Shown here piece after piece: positions 1-7,614 of a stretch of DNA of 16,924 bases (position 1 is the first letter of the stretch; the number at the start of each line of letters is the position of its first letter). The notes under the pieces were generated by a model. The model did not search any database. It worked only from the letters and a program-made list of their open reading frames with translations, and was not told where the DNA came from. The DNA lies in the NCBI GenBank assembly GCA_900770785.1, contig CAAGLJ010000106.1:1-16924 (forward strand), in the 5' to 3' direction. A program made the translations under genes and the position numbers. The DNA is from Lachnospiraceae bacterium. GTDB taxonomy: Bacteria > Bacillota > Clostridia > Lachnospirales > Lachnospiraceae.

Positions 1-939
1 ATAGCTGCATACCTCATTCTCTTTCCCCTCAACAAAAGGATTGTCCTTGATTTCTATGAGGTAATCCTTAGTACCTTTGATTACGGAAACATCATCATAA
101 CTGACCCTTACACCACTGATAACCACATTATCTGTACTGACTTTAAGATTTTTTACTTTCCATATATTTTCTGGTGCGGGATCATTAAAGTATCCACCAT
201 CCAATAAATCTCCTGTGGCATAGTCGGAGAAATTTCCTCCATCATAAGTAACACCAGTGGCGTAATTGATGAGATTTCCACCATCAATATTTACATAGTC
301 AAGGAGTTTAGTATCATACCAAACCAGCTCAAGGGCATCATCATTATTAATGCGTGCGTTCTTACCTGCAATCTGAGCCACATAAGATACCACTTCCCGA
401 TAAGTGACCCCTTCTGGCCTTTTCTGCACAGTAAAGTTATATTGTTCAAATTGCTTAAATCCGATTCTTACTCCGCATTCAAGGCAGCAATCCGATAAAA
501 TTCTCTGTAAAGTTGCCGGATATGCCGTTTTTGCTGCATATTCACGGTCAAACAGGTGCATAGAGTCCACACCAGATAAAGTAATCACGTCCCCTGGGCT
601 GGCTGGATTGATTACATAATACTTTCCTTTCCTCTCTCTCAAGACTCGCCCATCTTCCATGGCTACAGCTACATATATGTGAATCATTGATTTATAAAAA
701 TCATAGGCTGAGTATTTTTCGGTATGGTTGGCAATCGTAAGGCTGATCGTTTTTCCTATGGCATACCCTACTCCGAACTTTCCATCAGTGGTATCATCCT
801 GCATGGAAAAAGCACCCAAAACAAAGTCCTCTGGTGAAAGATTTAATACCGTACCATTTCTCAATGTTATGTCTGCATAATTAACAACGTATGTACCCTT
901 ATTGATTTTTTCTCTAAATTCTGAACTTGCATTTATCAT
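1..939 (-). CDS. Tail hub / tail-associated (Tal-like) protein, N-terminal 313 residues, runs off the window
   Basis: This is probably the baseplate hub that follows the distal tail protein in Firmicutes siphoviruses and often carries a C-terminal peptidase or fibre attachment region, which would lie outside the window. The frame is open from an ATG at 939 to base 1 with no stop. The ATG overlaps the TGA of the preceding gene (ATGA), so the two are coupled. Residues 1-210 fit the hub/prophage-tail fold in character: a beta-rich start, then motifs such as GKYYVINP and DREYAAKTAYPATLQRIL. Residues 219-258 hold three copies of a 14-residue unit beginning DGG (positions 219, 233, 247). Assignment rests on position after a Dit-like gene and on resemblance to Lachnospiraceae phage tail proteins, which I recall carrying similar DGG-rich inserts. 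No database search was possible. Confidence 0.8.
   Translation of the reverse strand, partial: MINASSEFREKINKGTYVVNYADITLRNGTVLNLSPEDFVLGAFSMQDDTTDGKFGVGYAIGKTISLTIANHTEKYSAYDFYKSMIHIYVAVAMEDGRVLRERKGKYYVINPASPGDVITLSGVDSMHLFDREYAAKTAYPATLQRILSDCCLECGVRIGFKQFEQYNFTVQKRPEGVTYREVVSYVAQIAGKNARINNDDALELVWYDTKLLDYVNIDGGNLINYATGVTYDGGNFSDYATGDLLDGGYFNDPAPENIWKVKNLKVSTDNVVISGVRVSYDDVSVIKGTKDYLIEIKDNPFVEGKENEVCSY
160..285 (-). repeat. Three 14-residue DGG repeats coded within the tail hub gene
   Basis: Residues 219-260 read as DGGNLINYATGVTY, DGGNFSDYATGDLL and DGGYFNDPAPENIW. The DGG triplets are exactly 14 residues (42 bases) apart, and the first two copies share ATG at the same place. The third copy is diverged after DGGYF. 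This looks like a short beta-solenoid-like or loop insertion; the structural reading is an inference. Confidence 0.8.
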
Positions 940-1310
940 ATTGGGTTATCTCCTGTCATGTTGAAGGATAACGATTCCAGACATTCCTCGTTTTCCTTTA
1001 AAGTGCCGATAGAAAACTGGCCCTGTCCTACCCGAAAGGTATCATCTCTCCAGCAGCCATAGTACACACTGTAATAATGCAGGGTGAACGGCTCTCCCTT
1101 AATTACCTGTTGCAGAATCAATGAAGCCTCCGCAACAGGTATATTCGTCGCTGTATAGCTAAACTGTTCCACCGTAAACATAGGAACAAAATTAGCTTCT
1201 CCTGTTTGCAGCCTTGTACTGTCCTCTGTATAAGTGGTTTCAAAGCTGTTTTGCAGGTTTTCATCAGGCTGCCATATTTCTATTCCATTAATCTTTATTT
1301 TCTCCTGCAT
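936..1310 (-). CDS. Small tail protein between tape measure and hub (Dit-like position)
   Basis: This 124-residue protein sits where the distal tail protein normally lies, between the tape measure and tail hub genes. It begins with a short beta-strand pattern (KIKINGIEIWQPDE), rich in strand-forming and aromatic residues throughout, with no signal peptide or membrane segment. It is much shorter than a typical Dit (about 250 residues), so it may correspond only to the ring-forming N-terminal belt, or belong to one of the short uncharacterised families found here in Clostridia phages (DUF6711-like is a guess). The ATG at 1310 follows the tape measure stop by a few bases and has GAGGT as ribosome binding site. 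The stop overlaps the hub start. The gene is certain; the function comes from position only. Confidence 0.75.
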   Translation of the reverse strand: MQEKIKINGIEIWQPDENLQNSFETTYTEDSTRLQTGEANFVPMFTVEQFSYTATNIPVAEASLILQQVIKGEPFTLHYYSVYYGCWRDDTFRVGQGQFSIGTLKENEECLESLSFNMTGDNPI

Positions 1311-1313
1311 AAA

Positions 1314-4049
1314 TTACCTCAATTCTGCCAGAACATTCCTTCCGGTAGATGCCTGTAACAGTTTTGCCTTTTCGATAACAACCTCAAAAATCTTATTGCC
1401 ATCCATATAAATAGGAAGTGTAACATTTCCACCCGGCGCACTGTTATTTCCGCTTTCTTCCCGGACAATCCTTCGGATTAGATTCTCTGGTGCCTCAATA
1501 TTATTTCCATGCTTCTGATCTCCCAGCATCGCCATAAACGGGGCATTGGGAGGGATTACTGCACCAGTGGCAAGATAGGGAATCTGTGGAGCCGTAAGCG
1601 TCGGAATGCTAAGTCCAAATGATTTGCCTCCTAAACCAGGTACCCAATCCGGGATATCAAAATGGAATCCATTTAGCATATTTATAACTGAATTAATCCC
1701 TGATGTTACCGCGCTTATCATTTTATTGATAAATCCAATGATTCCGTTAATCGGTGATTTTACTGCATTTTTAATTTTCTCCCAAATTTGAGAAGTTGCA
1801 GTTAATAAATTCTCCCAAGCGTTTGTTATTTCATCTTTAATATTATTATATATCGTTGTAGCATTATCCTTAATGCCGATCCATGCTTCCGACAAACTCT
1901 CCTTAATTTCATTCCATTTTTCAGCCGTAGCAGTCTTGATAGCTTCCCATGATTCGGATAAAAAAGAAACAAATGCCCCTATGACAGCTTTTACCTCATC
2001 CCAATGCTGCACAAGTAAAATCAATGCTGCTATCACACCAGCAATCGCTATAGTCAAGGGCCCACCCAGCGCTGATACAACAAGAGTGATGATATTTTTA
2101 AAATTCGTTACTGCAAATATAATTAAATTAATTAGCGAAACAATTTTTGATGCTGCAAAAGCACTAATCAGAAGCGTTCCTATCGTCTCAATTATCCAGA
2201 AATTCTCACTCAAAAAGTTAAACAGCTCTGATACCGCGTTGATGATGGCTGGCAATGCCTCTTCTATTATCCATTTTGCTATTGGAAGAATAACCGTTTC
2301 ATAATTCTCAGATATCCAATCTCCTATCGTTTTTATCAATGAAGATAGGGATTCAAATAAATTTGCAATGGATTCCAAAAGTGGGTAAAAATCTAAATTT
2401 GCCGCCCATTCCGATGTGGCATCTACAATATCGTGTATAAAAACCAATATGTTGTTGACTGTATTTAGGATTCCTGACCAAATACCATCCCCTGCACCTG
2501 CGGTATTCCATGCAGATGTTATTGATTCTGCGAGATTTCCGACAATATTATATACGCCAGTTATAATGCCAATGAGGTTTTCCCATATTTGAACACCTAC
2601 ACCATTGTTAAATGCCCTGCTGAAAGAATCTGAAATAGCTACAATAAGATGGTTTATTTTTGTAAGCATATTAAATAATGCCGTCACATTTTCAAATCCA
2701 GCACCACTTTCCCAGGCATCTGTAAAAGCTGTGGCAATCGATGTTATGACATCTAAGACAGAACGCAATACCTCAAGAACACTTTCCACCCATGCAAGAC
2801 CTGTTCCGTTTGTCCATACTTCGAGCCATGTTGCACCAATAGATGATATTGCCTCTCTGAGAGACGCAAAAGCAGCTTTCGCAGAATTTATTACTGACTG
2901 TCCTTTATTTTCCCATGCTCTCCCCAACACATCAAAAATTTTAGAAAAAACTTCTTTTACTTTATCTGCGAATTTTGCAATGGGGCCTTCTATTTCAGCC
3001 TCTGTAAACATCTGCGCTGGAGAGATTCCGCTGCTTTTCTCTGGATTTTCTTCATCCTGCTTAGATGTGAATGTTCTGATTTCATCCAGTCCGCTAAGAT
3101 ACTTATTGAGGGATTTTTTTGCTTTATCTGCATTCTTTGAGGTACTATTCAAGCTGGCTGCATAATCTTCCTGTACGGCTACAGCCTTTGAATAGGTTTT
3201 CTTTCCTGACAGTGCTGAAAAAAATGCTCCAACAGCACTTGCCGCACTGGACAATAAATTAATAAATTTCACCAGCATCGGTGTAATCAACGTCAATATG
3301 GGGGAGAACGCAGTAGCAAGGCTATTTTTCAGCTGCGTCAATGATGATTTTAAGGCAGACATATTCCTATTGGCTTCTGAGGAATATTGGACAAGATTAT
3401 TCATCCCATCTCTCATTGCCGTAAATGCCCGTCTGATTACCATGAAGGCAGAGCCTATTCCAAACATCGTTCCAACCATACTAAGGAGAGAGCCTCTTGT
3501 ATTTTTTGCTTTTTTTCCTACACCAGTGATTTGGCTGCCTAAACTCTTGAAGGCTCCTGTAAGTTTTCTTATTCCACCAATAACTACATTCCCGGCAAGT
3601 CTGGAAATATGTTTCGACAAGTTCTTTGCTCTGTTGATTGTATCCCCGCTGGCAAACCTTAACATACTTGCCGCCGCACTTCTTATATTGGGCCCCATAT
3701 TAGCAAAAGAACTTTTTATCAACTCCAGTGTGTTTCTATACATCTGGTTTGTGTTGATTGACTGCTGTTGCGCAGCCTGCCTTGTCCTGATAGCCTGTGA
3801 TTCCTCCAGCTCCTTCGCCCTTAATGATTCCAGCTTTGCAGTTGCTTGATCAATGTCGTATTCCATTAATTTGAATGTCCGGTTATTTACATTTCCGCCT
3901 GTTTCATAATAACGAATCTGCTTTTCTATCAGTTTATCCAGCTTTGCTTCTGTTTTCTGGATTTCCCTTTGTGTATCCGTCATTCCCTGTTCAAATCCAC
4001 TGGTATTTATGTTTGTGTCAATAATGACACTTCCATCACTTTTAGGCAT
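1314..4049 (-). CDS. Tail tape measure protein
   Basis: The tape measure protein sets tail length, fills the tail tube and is ejected with the DNA. At 911 residues it is the longest protein here and lies directly after the two tail-assembly chaperone genes. Residues 20-110 are predicted coiled coil (KTEAKLDKLIEKQ and neighbours). Residues 245-280 and 615-680 are strongly hydrophobic, as is common in this family for membrane passage during injection. Residues 379-548 contain a W/F repeat of 33-34 residues, and residues 701-756 an 11-residue aromatic repeat. The C-terminus (about 770-850) is Gly/Pro-rich, with DWVPGLGGKSFG. Using the usual scale of about 0.15 nm per residue, the tail would be roughly 135 nm. 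The ATG at 4049 has AAGGGGTG upstream. No peptidase or lysozyme motif was noticed. Confidence 0.95.
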   Translation of the reverse strand: MPKSDGSVIIDTNINTSGFEQGMTDTQREIQKTEAKLDKLIEKQIRYYETGGNVNNRTFKLMEYDIDQATAKLESLRAKELEESQAIRTRQAAQQQSINTNQMYRNTLELIKSSFANMGPNIRSAAASMLRFASGDTINRAKNLSKHISRLAGNVVIGGIRKLTGAFKSLGSQITGVGKKAKNTRGSLLSMVGTMFGIGSAFMVIRRAFTAMRDGMNNLVQYSSEANRNMSALKSSLTQLKNSLATAFSPILTLITPMLVKFINLLSSAASAVGAFFSALSGKKTYSKAVAVQEDYAASLNSTSKNADKAKKSLNKYLSGLDEIRTFTSKQDEENPEKSSGISPAQMFTEAEIEGPIAKFADKVKEVFSKIFDVLGRAWENKGQSVINSAKAAFASLREAISSIGATWLEVWTNGTGLAWVESVLEVLRSVLDVITSIATAFTDAWESGAGFENVTALFNMLTKINHLIVAISDSFSRAFNNGVGVQIWENLIGIITGVYNIVGNLAESITSAWNTAGAGDGIWSGILNTVNNILVFIHDIVDATSEWAANLDFYPLLESIANLFESLSSLIKTIGDWISENYETVILPIAKWIIEEALPAIINAVSELFNFLSENFWIIETIGTLLISAFAASKIVSLINLIIFAVTNFKNIITLVVSALGGPLTIAIAGVIAALILLVQHWDEVKAVIGAFVSFLSESWEAIKTATAEKWNEIKESLSEAWIGIKDNATTIYNNIKDEITNAWENLLTATSQIWEKIKNAVKSPINGIIGFINKMISAVTSGINSVINMLNGFHFDIPDWVPGLGGKSFGLSIPTLTAPQIPYLATGAVIPPNAPFMAMLGDQKHGNNIEAPENLIRRIVREESGNNSAPGGNVTLPIYMDGNKIFEVVIEKAKLLQASTGRNVLAELR
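1779..1949 (-). repeat. 11-residue aromatic repeat in the tape measure protein
   Basis: Aromatic residues fall at 701, 712, 723, 734, 745 and 756 (W, W, W, Y, W, W), exactly 11 residues apart. The units resemble WEAIK, WNEIK, WIGIK, YNNIK, WENLL and WEKIK. Such 11-residue aromatic spacing is a known trait of siphovirus tape measure proteins and is taken to match the contacts with the tail tube. Confidence 0.9.
2403..2915 (-). repeat. 33-34 residue aromatic repeat in the tape measure protein
   Basis: Residues W379, W412, W446, F480, W514 and W548 are spaced 33, 34, 34, 34 and 34 residues apart. Most are preceded by A (or V/E) and followed by a short Asn/Gly-rich turn, such as AWENKG, VWTNGTG, AWESGAG, AFNNGVG and AWNTAGAG. 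Each unit is a hydrophobic helix plus a glycine turn. The length is close to three 11-residue units plus one. Confidence 0.85.
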
Positions 4050-4059
4050 ATAACACCCC

Positions 4060-4641
4060 TTAATCCAACAGTGCCTTTAGCTGTTCCTGCTTTTCAATTT
4101 CTTCCTGCGAATAACGTTTTTTTATCTCAATCAGGTTCTTGTTTTCCCGATAAAACTCCTGTTCCCACTTCTCTAATTTCTGCCTCTTAACCTTCTTTTG
4201 CCGTATATGTAGCACATTAGAAAACAGACTTTCCCCAATCTCCATATAAGCCCCAAGAAAAGTCCACCAATGAAGATATTTTTCTGCCCGTATTTCCTTA
4301 TTCAACACCCTGTTTACTGCCGGAATGATGATAGGTGCATCCTGCTCCCAATCCATTGTTCTGGGCTTTTTGCACTCATCAGATATACCCATATCAATAA
4401 ACTTTACCGCCTTATCCAAAGCCTCCTGGATGTGTTTTGCCGGAATCGATTCATATTGCGGATACATAATTTCTAAAATGCAGCAGCTTTGCATATAGGC
4501 AGTCATTTGCGGATCAGTATCTACTAAATCCGGGTCATTGAGGGCAGCTAATACATCCAATACTGCCCTGTAGTCTGTCCGAATTTCATAATCTACACCA
4601 CCAACATTTAGGCTTGTGGGAAATTCCCATGCACTTCCCAT
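4060..4641 (-). CDS. Gp15-family tail assembly chaperone (second chaperone)
   Basis: This protein resembles the bacteriophage Gp15 family, found just upstream of the tape measure gene in A118-like and many Clostridia phages and thought to be a tail-assembly chaperone (lambda GT counterpart). It opens with a DYEIRTDYRAVLD segment typical of Gp15 proteins, continues as mostly helical, has HWWTFLGAYMEIG near residue 125, and ends in a very charged helix (residues 145-190). Two starts are possible. A GTG at 4650 overlaps the preceding stop (GTGA). An ATG at 4641 has AGGTG six bases upstream, and I prefer it; it gives 193 residues. The reading frame is open for 30 codons upstream of the GTG inside the preceding gene, in the -1 frame, as expected if a G/GT-type frameshift once operated. 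Confidence 0.87.
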   Translation of the reverse strand: MGSAWEFPTSLNVGGVDYEIRTDYRAVLDVLAALNDPDLVDTDPQMTAYMQSCCILEIMYPQYESIPAKHIQEALDKAVKFIDMGISDECKKPRTMDWEQDAPIIIPAVNRVLNKEIRAEKYLHWWTFLGAYMEIGESLFSNVLHIRQKKVKRQKLEKWEQEFYRENKNLIEIKKRYSQEEIEKQEQLKALLD

Positions 4642-4646
4642 ATTGG

Positions 4647-5078
4647 TCACCTGTGGTATTTTGCTGTGTGTTTTTGAATTTTCACATTCATTTTCTCTAC
4701 TCTTTGTCCTGTTTCTGCCTGAATGGCTTTCCCGATAGCCTCAAGAACCGACTCTACAAAAAACTGGCCAGAAGCCAATGGAGAAAATGGCCCCATAATC
4801 TGAAAGAAATCTTTTGCTGCATCTGCATTGAGAAGGTAGTCAATTTTCTCGGAAACAATACTCTCCATCCGTTTCAGGCATTCCATATCAGATTCTTCTG
4901 TGTTTTTGCCCTCCATCATTTCCAATTTTCCTAAATCGGAAATCACTTCTTCATACCGTTTTATAATGTTGGTGTCAGAAGGATTAAAAGAAAACGTCCC
5001 CAGCTCCTTTCCTTCTTTATTCTGGATAGTATAGGTTTTAAGGCCATCATCAACTGAGATGATATTCTGTGTTGACAT
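4647..5078 (-). CDS. Tail assembly chaperone (first chaperone, lambda G-like position)
   Basis: This 143-residue acidic, helical protein lies between the tail tube and Gp15 genes, the position of the first tail-assembly chaperone, which binds the tape measure protein before tube polymerisation. Residues 1-30 look like a short beta region (DGLKTYTIQNKEGKELGTF). Residues 35-95 are helical and charged, followed by a compact segment around FFQIMGPFSPL and another helix, consistent with DUF6673-type proteins, although I could not search. The ATG at 5078 has AAAGGAGG about ten bases upstream. The stop lies 5 bases upstream of the preferred start of the next gene, or overlaps its GTG alternative. 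No canonical slippery heptamer lies near the end in the right phase. Confidence 0.83.
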   Translation of the reverse strand: MSTQNIISVDDGLKTYTIQNKEGKELGTFSFNPSDTNIIKRYEEVISDLGKLEMMEGKNTEESDMECLKRMESIVSEKIDYLLNADAAKDFFQIMGPFSPLASGQFFVESVLEAIGKAIQAETGQRVEKMNVKIQKHTAKYHR

Positions 5079-5113
5079 AGGTTTTATCCTCCTTTAATTC
5101 ATTGTTCTGGTGA

Positions 5114-5605
5114 TTACTCGGGCGTAAAAGTTTTCGTGGTTGCATTGTATGTTCCTTTGGTTCGTGTTCCGCTGTAATATACGGAAAAGGGAATTTGATA
5201 CCCAGATGTATCACCACCATAAGAATTAGGGATAATATGACATTCCTGAGCATAGGCTACATATGCTTCAGGCTCTCCATCCCACATATGAACCTCCAGT
5301 GCAAAAGTTTTACACATATCACCAGTAGAACGCTCGTCAACAATCTGCTGCAGTCTGGTGAATAGCGGATCGTCGGTATACGCATAAAAAGGATCAGCTT
5401 CCGAAGATACTTCGTAGCCGTTATGTTTGAAGGTGGATTCGCCTATGATGTTTTTAGAAGTTTCTGTATCGGGATTTAACTCTACATTGAACTCTTCCAG
5501 ATCCTTGCCCAATCTGGCCCATGTAGCTCTTGATAGGTCACCGCTAAAAGATGCGTCAATAAGATGCGCCATATATTTGCGCTCAATTTTTCCTTTTACT
5601 GCCAT
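5114..5605 (-). CDS. Major tail tube protein
   Basis: This is the protein that polymerises as stacked rings around the tape measure to make the tail tube, and is expected to be one of the most abundant virion proteins. It has 163 residues, is rich in beta strands, Thr and Gly, and lacks membrane segments. Features such as DPLFTRLQQIVDER and a C-terminal YSGTRTKGTYNATTKTF are typical of Firmicutes tail tube proteins. It lies between the tail-completion genes and the chaperones. The ATG at 5605 has AGAAAGGA upstream. An 80-base spacer holding a stable hairpin precedes it, unlike the tight junctions between neighbouring genes, and may serve higher expression. No Ig-like C-terminal extension is present. 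Confidence 0.9.
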   Translation of the reverse strand: MAVKGKIERKYMAHLIDASFSGDLSRATWARLGKDLEEFNVELNPDTETSKNIIGESTFKHNGYEVSSEADPFYAYTDDPLFTRLQQIVDERSTGDMCKTFALEVHMWDGEPEAYVAYAQECHIIPNSYGGDTSGYQIPFSVYYSGTRTKGTYNATTKTFTPE

Positions 5606-5650
5606 AAAAAAATCCTTTCTACCTATAATTCTTAAAAGGGTTTAGGTTAG

Positions 5651-5675
5651 CGGCTGCCCTCCAAACGGACAGCCG
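5651..5675 (-). promoter_or_regulatory. Intergenic hairpin upstream of the tail tube gene
   Basis: On the transcribed strand CGGCTG pairs with CAGCCG, extended by a U-G and two C-G pairs around a 7-base loop (GTTTGGA). The hairpin starts 8 bases after the stop of the preceding gene and is not followed by a U tract, so it is not a standard terminator. It may mark an mRNA processing or stability site. Confidence 0.6.
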
Positions 5676-5683
5676 GTTAATCG

Positions 5684-6184
5684 TTACTCATTGTATTCAT
5701 ATTGATATTTAGCCATAATATATATGGCCCAATTCTCACTCTTATTTTCGTTTACCGAATCCAGATAGGCCGGGGTCTGCCTGCTGATACTCAAAAACTT
5801 TCTTGCATGAGTGAGCGACGGATATTTTTCAAGTTTATATTCCTTGCCGGCTATAACAACTTCCTTTTGTTCCAGCCATTTACCCAAATTGTCAAGCCAT
5901 TCCTTAACTTCAATTTTTCTCTTTTCGTTAAGTCTTGCTACCCGGTAAATGATATAAAAGGGATACAAGCATACCTCTGTTACACAGCCAACTATCGTCT
6001 TTTTCGTTGCTTCAATCACTGCTCCGCTAATCGGAAACATTGCCTTGCCGGAATCTTCCCCCAGAACAGAAAATGTTACCTCATCCCCACTACTCAGTCC
6101 CGGATACTGGTTAATAAGCTCTTTTAATGCGGTAGTAACAATCTCGTTGCCATCCACATCATATCGTATTGGTTTTTCTGCCAT
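5684..6184 (-). CDS. Minor capsid protein (Minor_capsid_3-like), probable tail terminator/completion protein
   Basis: This 166-residue protein lies between the Minor_capsid_2-type gene and the tail tube gene, where A118-like phages carry their third minor capsid protein and where the tail terminator is normally coded. It contains a mixed alpha/beta region, with an EATKKTIVGCVTEVCLYPFYIIYR strand-rich core split by single residues, a basic helix near residue 100, and a C-terminal segment with YPSLTHARKFLSISRQ. The preferred start is the ATG at 6184, which overlaps the TAA of the preceding gene and follows a strong AGGAGG. A 13-codon upstream extension has no such site. The family call is from context and general resemblance, so the precise role is inferred. 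Confidence 0.8.
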   Translation of the reverse strand: MAEKPIRYDVDGNEIVTTALKELINQYPGLSSGDEVTFSVLGEDSGKAMFPISGAVIEATKKTIVGCVTEVCLYPFYIIYRVARLNEKRKIEVKEWLDNLGKWLEQKEVVIAGKEYKLEKYPSLTHARKFLSISRQTPAYLDSVNENKSENWAIYIMAKYQYEYNE

Positions 6185-6642
6185 TATCCACCTCCTGCGG
6201 TTCTTTTCACTGCCCTTACCCATCCTTCACAGTGATTCTTTTTTGCCGTATCAAACCAATGATCCGTAACTTCAGGATTTTCGCTTTTGTTATAATTAAG
6301 GGGTCTGTCAGTCACTACTTTTTTCGCCCCTTTACCTGCCCACGGAGAACCTGTTTTTTCATCCACCATCACCTTTCCTTCATATAAAAAACGTCCGAAA
6401 GGGGGAGCCGCCGCCACTACCTTGCCACTTCCTGCCAGAGCATCACTCATTCCTTTAGTTGTATTAATAAAAACACCTGTATTCTTTGGCATATACGGCA
6501 ACATACTGGTCATAACCATGCTGTCAAGGTCATATTGGGCATCCTGAAATTGTTTTTCAAATCTGGACAAATCCAGTTCTAACCTACAATTCCCTGATCG
6601 GTACTTATGTTTGATTTTCTTTAACATTTTTTTCTTTGCCAT
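6184..6642 (-). CDS. Minor capsid protein (Minor_capsid_2 family), neck/tail-completion
   Basis: This 152-residue protein matches the character of the Minor_capsid_2 family (A118 Gp10-like, related in position to HK97 gp10): a basic N-terminus, MLPYMPKNTGVF near residue 50, then AAPPFGRFLYEGKVMVDEKTG and SPWAGKGAKKVVTDRPLNY around residues 78-115, and DHWFDTAKK near 128. These motifs are diagnostic of the family. It is expected to act at the head-tail joint, helping attach completed tails. The stop (TAA) overlaps the ATG of the next gene by one base. The start at 6642 lies two bases after the preceding gene's stop, so translation is probably coupled. Confidence 0.9.
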   Translation of the reverse strand: MAKKKMLKKIKHKYRSGNCRLELDLSRFEKQFQDAQYDLDSMVMTSMLPYMPKNTGVFINTTKGMSDALAGSGKVVAAAPPFGRFLYEGKVMVDEKTGSPWAGKGAKKVVTDRPLNYNKSENPEVTDHWFDTAKKNHCEGWVRAVKRTAGGG

Positions 6643-6644
6643 TC

Positions 6645-7094
6645 CTACGCCCCCATTATCTCAAAGTGTGGTATGGCAGAATATTTCGCTACAGAGGTGA
6701 TGGCAAAAACATAGTCATGCTCCTTGTTCATGTGGTCATAAAAACCGTCGAGGTAATCATCATCTACAACAATATCCACACTTCCATAATCTCCCACCAT
6801 AAAAAAATCGAAGTCTGTACCATCAGAAAAAGTAATGGTTTGGGATAACTGTTCCACTCCCTGTTTTCTCCACTGCTTTGGTGGAAGATAACGTTTATCT
6901 CCTACCATAACTACCGAGTCAGCAAAACGGTATCGGATATTCAAAACCACCCTGTCTTTGCTTTCTGAACCATACTTTTTTATAATAGAAGCCTTATCTA
7001 CGTTGATATTTACACTGGGAATAACGGTGGGATACCATATATCCCCTGAGTTGTCTTTATAATGATTAAAAAGCGTTATTGTATCGGCATACAT
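6645..7094 (-). CDS. Putative head-closure/neck protein (Minor_capsid_1 position)
   Basis: This gene occupies the slot of the first minor capsid protein in A118-like phages, between the head-tail adaptor and the Minor_capsid_2 gene. The 149-residue product is beta-rich: an N-terminal MYADTITLFNHYKD, a middle RYRFADSVVMVGDKRYLPPKQW, and a very acidic VDDDYLDGFYD near the C-terminus. It may belong to DUF6751 or a similar family; I cannot confirm this. The ATG at 7094 has GGAG five to six bases upstream, whereas the 24-codon upstream extension into the preceding gene is low-complexity and lacks a ribosome binding site. The role is inferred from gene order. Confidence 0.82.
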   Translation of the reverse strand: MYADTITLFNHYKDNSGDIWYPTVIPSVNINVDKASIIKKYGSESKDRVVLNIRYRFADSVVMVGDKRYLPPKQWRKQGVEQLSQTITFSDGTDFDFFMVGDYGSVDIVVDDDYLDGFYDHMNKEHDYVFAITSVAKYSAIPHFEIMGA

Positions 7095-7113
7095 AATACT
7101 CCTGCCTTTCTGC

Positions 7114-7611
7114 TTAGCTTCGTGGGTAAGTTCCCATGTACAGCAAGCCGATGCCGTTTGCATCATTTATTCCGCTTAATCTTCCTGCAATAAACTGATA
7201 GATGGACTTCTCTCTGTTTTCAATGCTTTTAATCGCCATTCCAACAGCCGTATCCACCGTCTTGCCTACTGCATAGCTGACGGTTTCATTTCCGGCAGAA
7301 ACAGAAGAAACCACTTTCCCCTGTAAGCTGCCATCCTCTCTTTCGGTATACTGTCCCACATGAGAAGCGTTTCGTTCTGCCACCTCCAGCTGATAAAGAA
7401 ACTCAATCAGGGCACATACGCAACGTTTCACCGCATCTGCGTTATCTTCATCCTCTGGAAAAGCGACTTTCAGCTTTCTTACACCATCGACTCCGCTTGT
7501 TGCCTTGTCTATCTCTCGTTCAGCCTCCCAAGACAGACGTTTAAAGTCTGCCTCGGGCAATGCTCTGTCATCATAAAGAGAATGATAATACTCATAATCG
7601 ACATATGCCAT
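7114..7611 (-). CDS. Head-tail connector/adaptor protein
   Basis: This 165-residue, mostly helical protein lies first after the capsid block, the place of the Gp6/gp15-like adaptor that docks under the portal and begins the neck. It starts with YVDYEYYHSLYDDRALPEADFK split by acidic residues, then has a long helix carrying RCVCALIEFLYQLEVAE (about residues 62-78) and a Ser/Thr-rich stretch with VGQYTEREDGSLQGK. The pattern is typical of Firmicutes phage connector proteins, whose first helices bind the portal clip. The ATG at 7611 follows the TAG of the small HeH-like frame by three bases, with a GGGGG ribosome binding site lying across that stop, so the two may be coupled. Confidence 0.87.
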   Translation of the reverse strand: MAYVDYEYYHSLYDDRALPEADFKRLSWEAEREIDKATSGVDGVRKLKVAFPEDEDNADAVKRCVCALIEFLYQLEVAERNASHVGQYTEREDGSLQGKVVSSVSAGNETVSYAVGKTVDTAVGMAIKSIENREKSIYQFIAGRLSGINDANGIGLLYMGTYPRS

Positions 7612-7614
7612 TCT

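Noticed and set aside
1606..3849. Long plus-strand reading frames opposite the tape measure gene (such as 1873-2304, 2605-3165, 3298-3849)
   Set aside because: They are antisense to a certain 911-residue gene, lack ribosome binding sites and have low-complexity, hydrophobic or Ser-rich translations typical of shadows.
5050..5253. Minus-strand 67-codon frame overlapping the tail tube gene end
   Set aside because: It lies within the tail tube gene in another frame, and its product matches nothing; the first chaperone start with a strong site follows.
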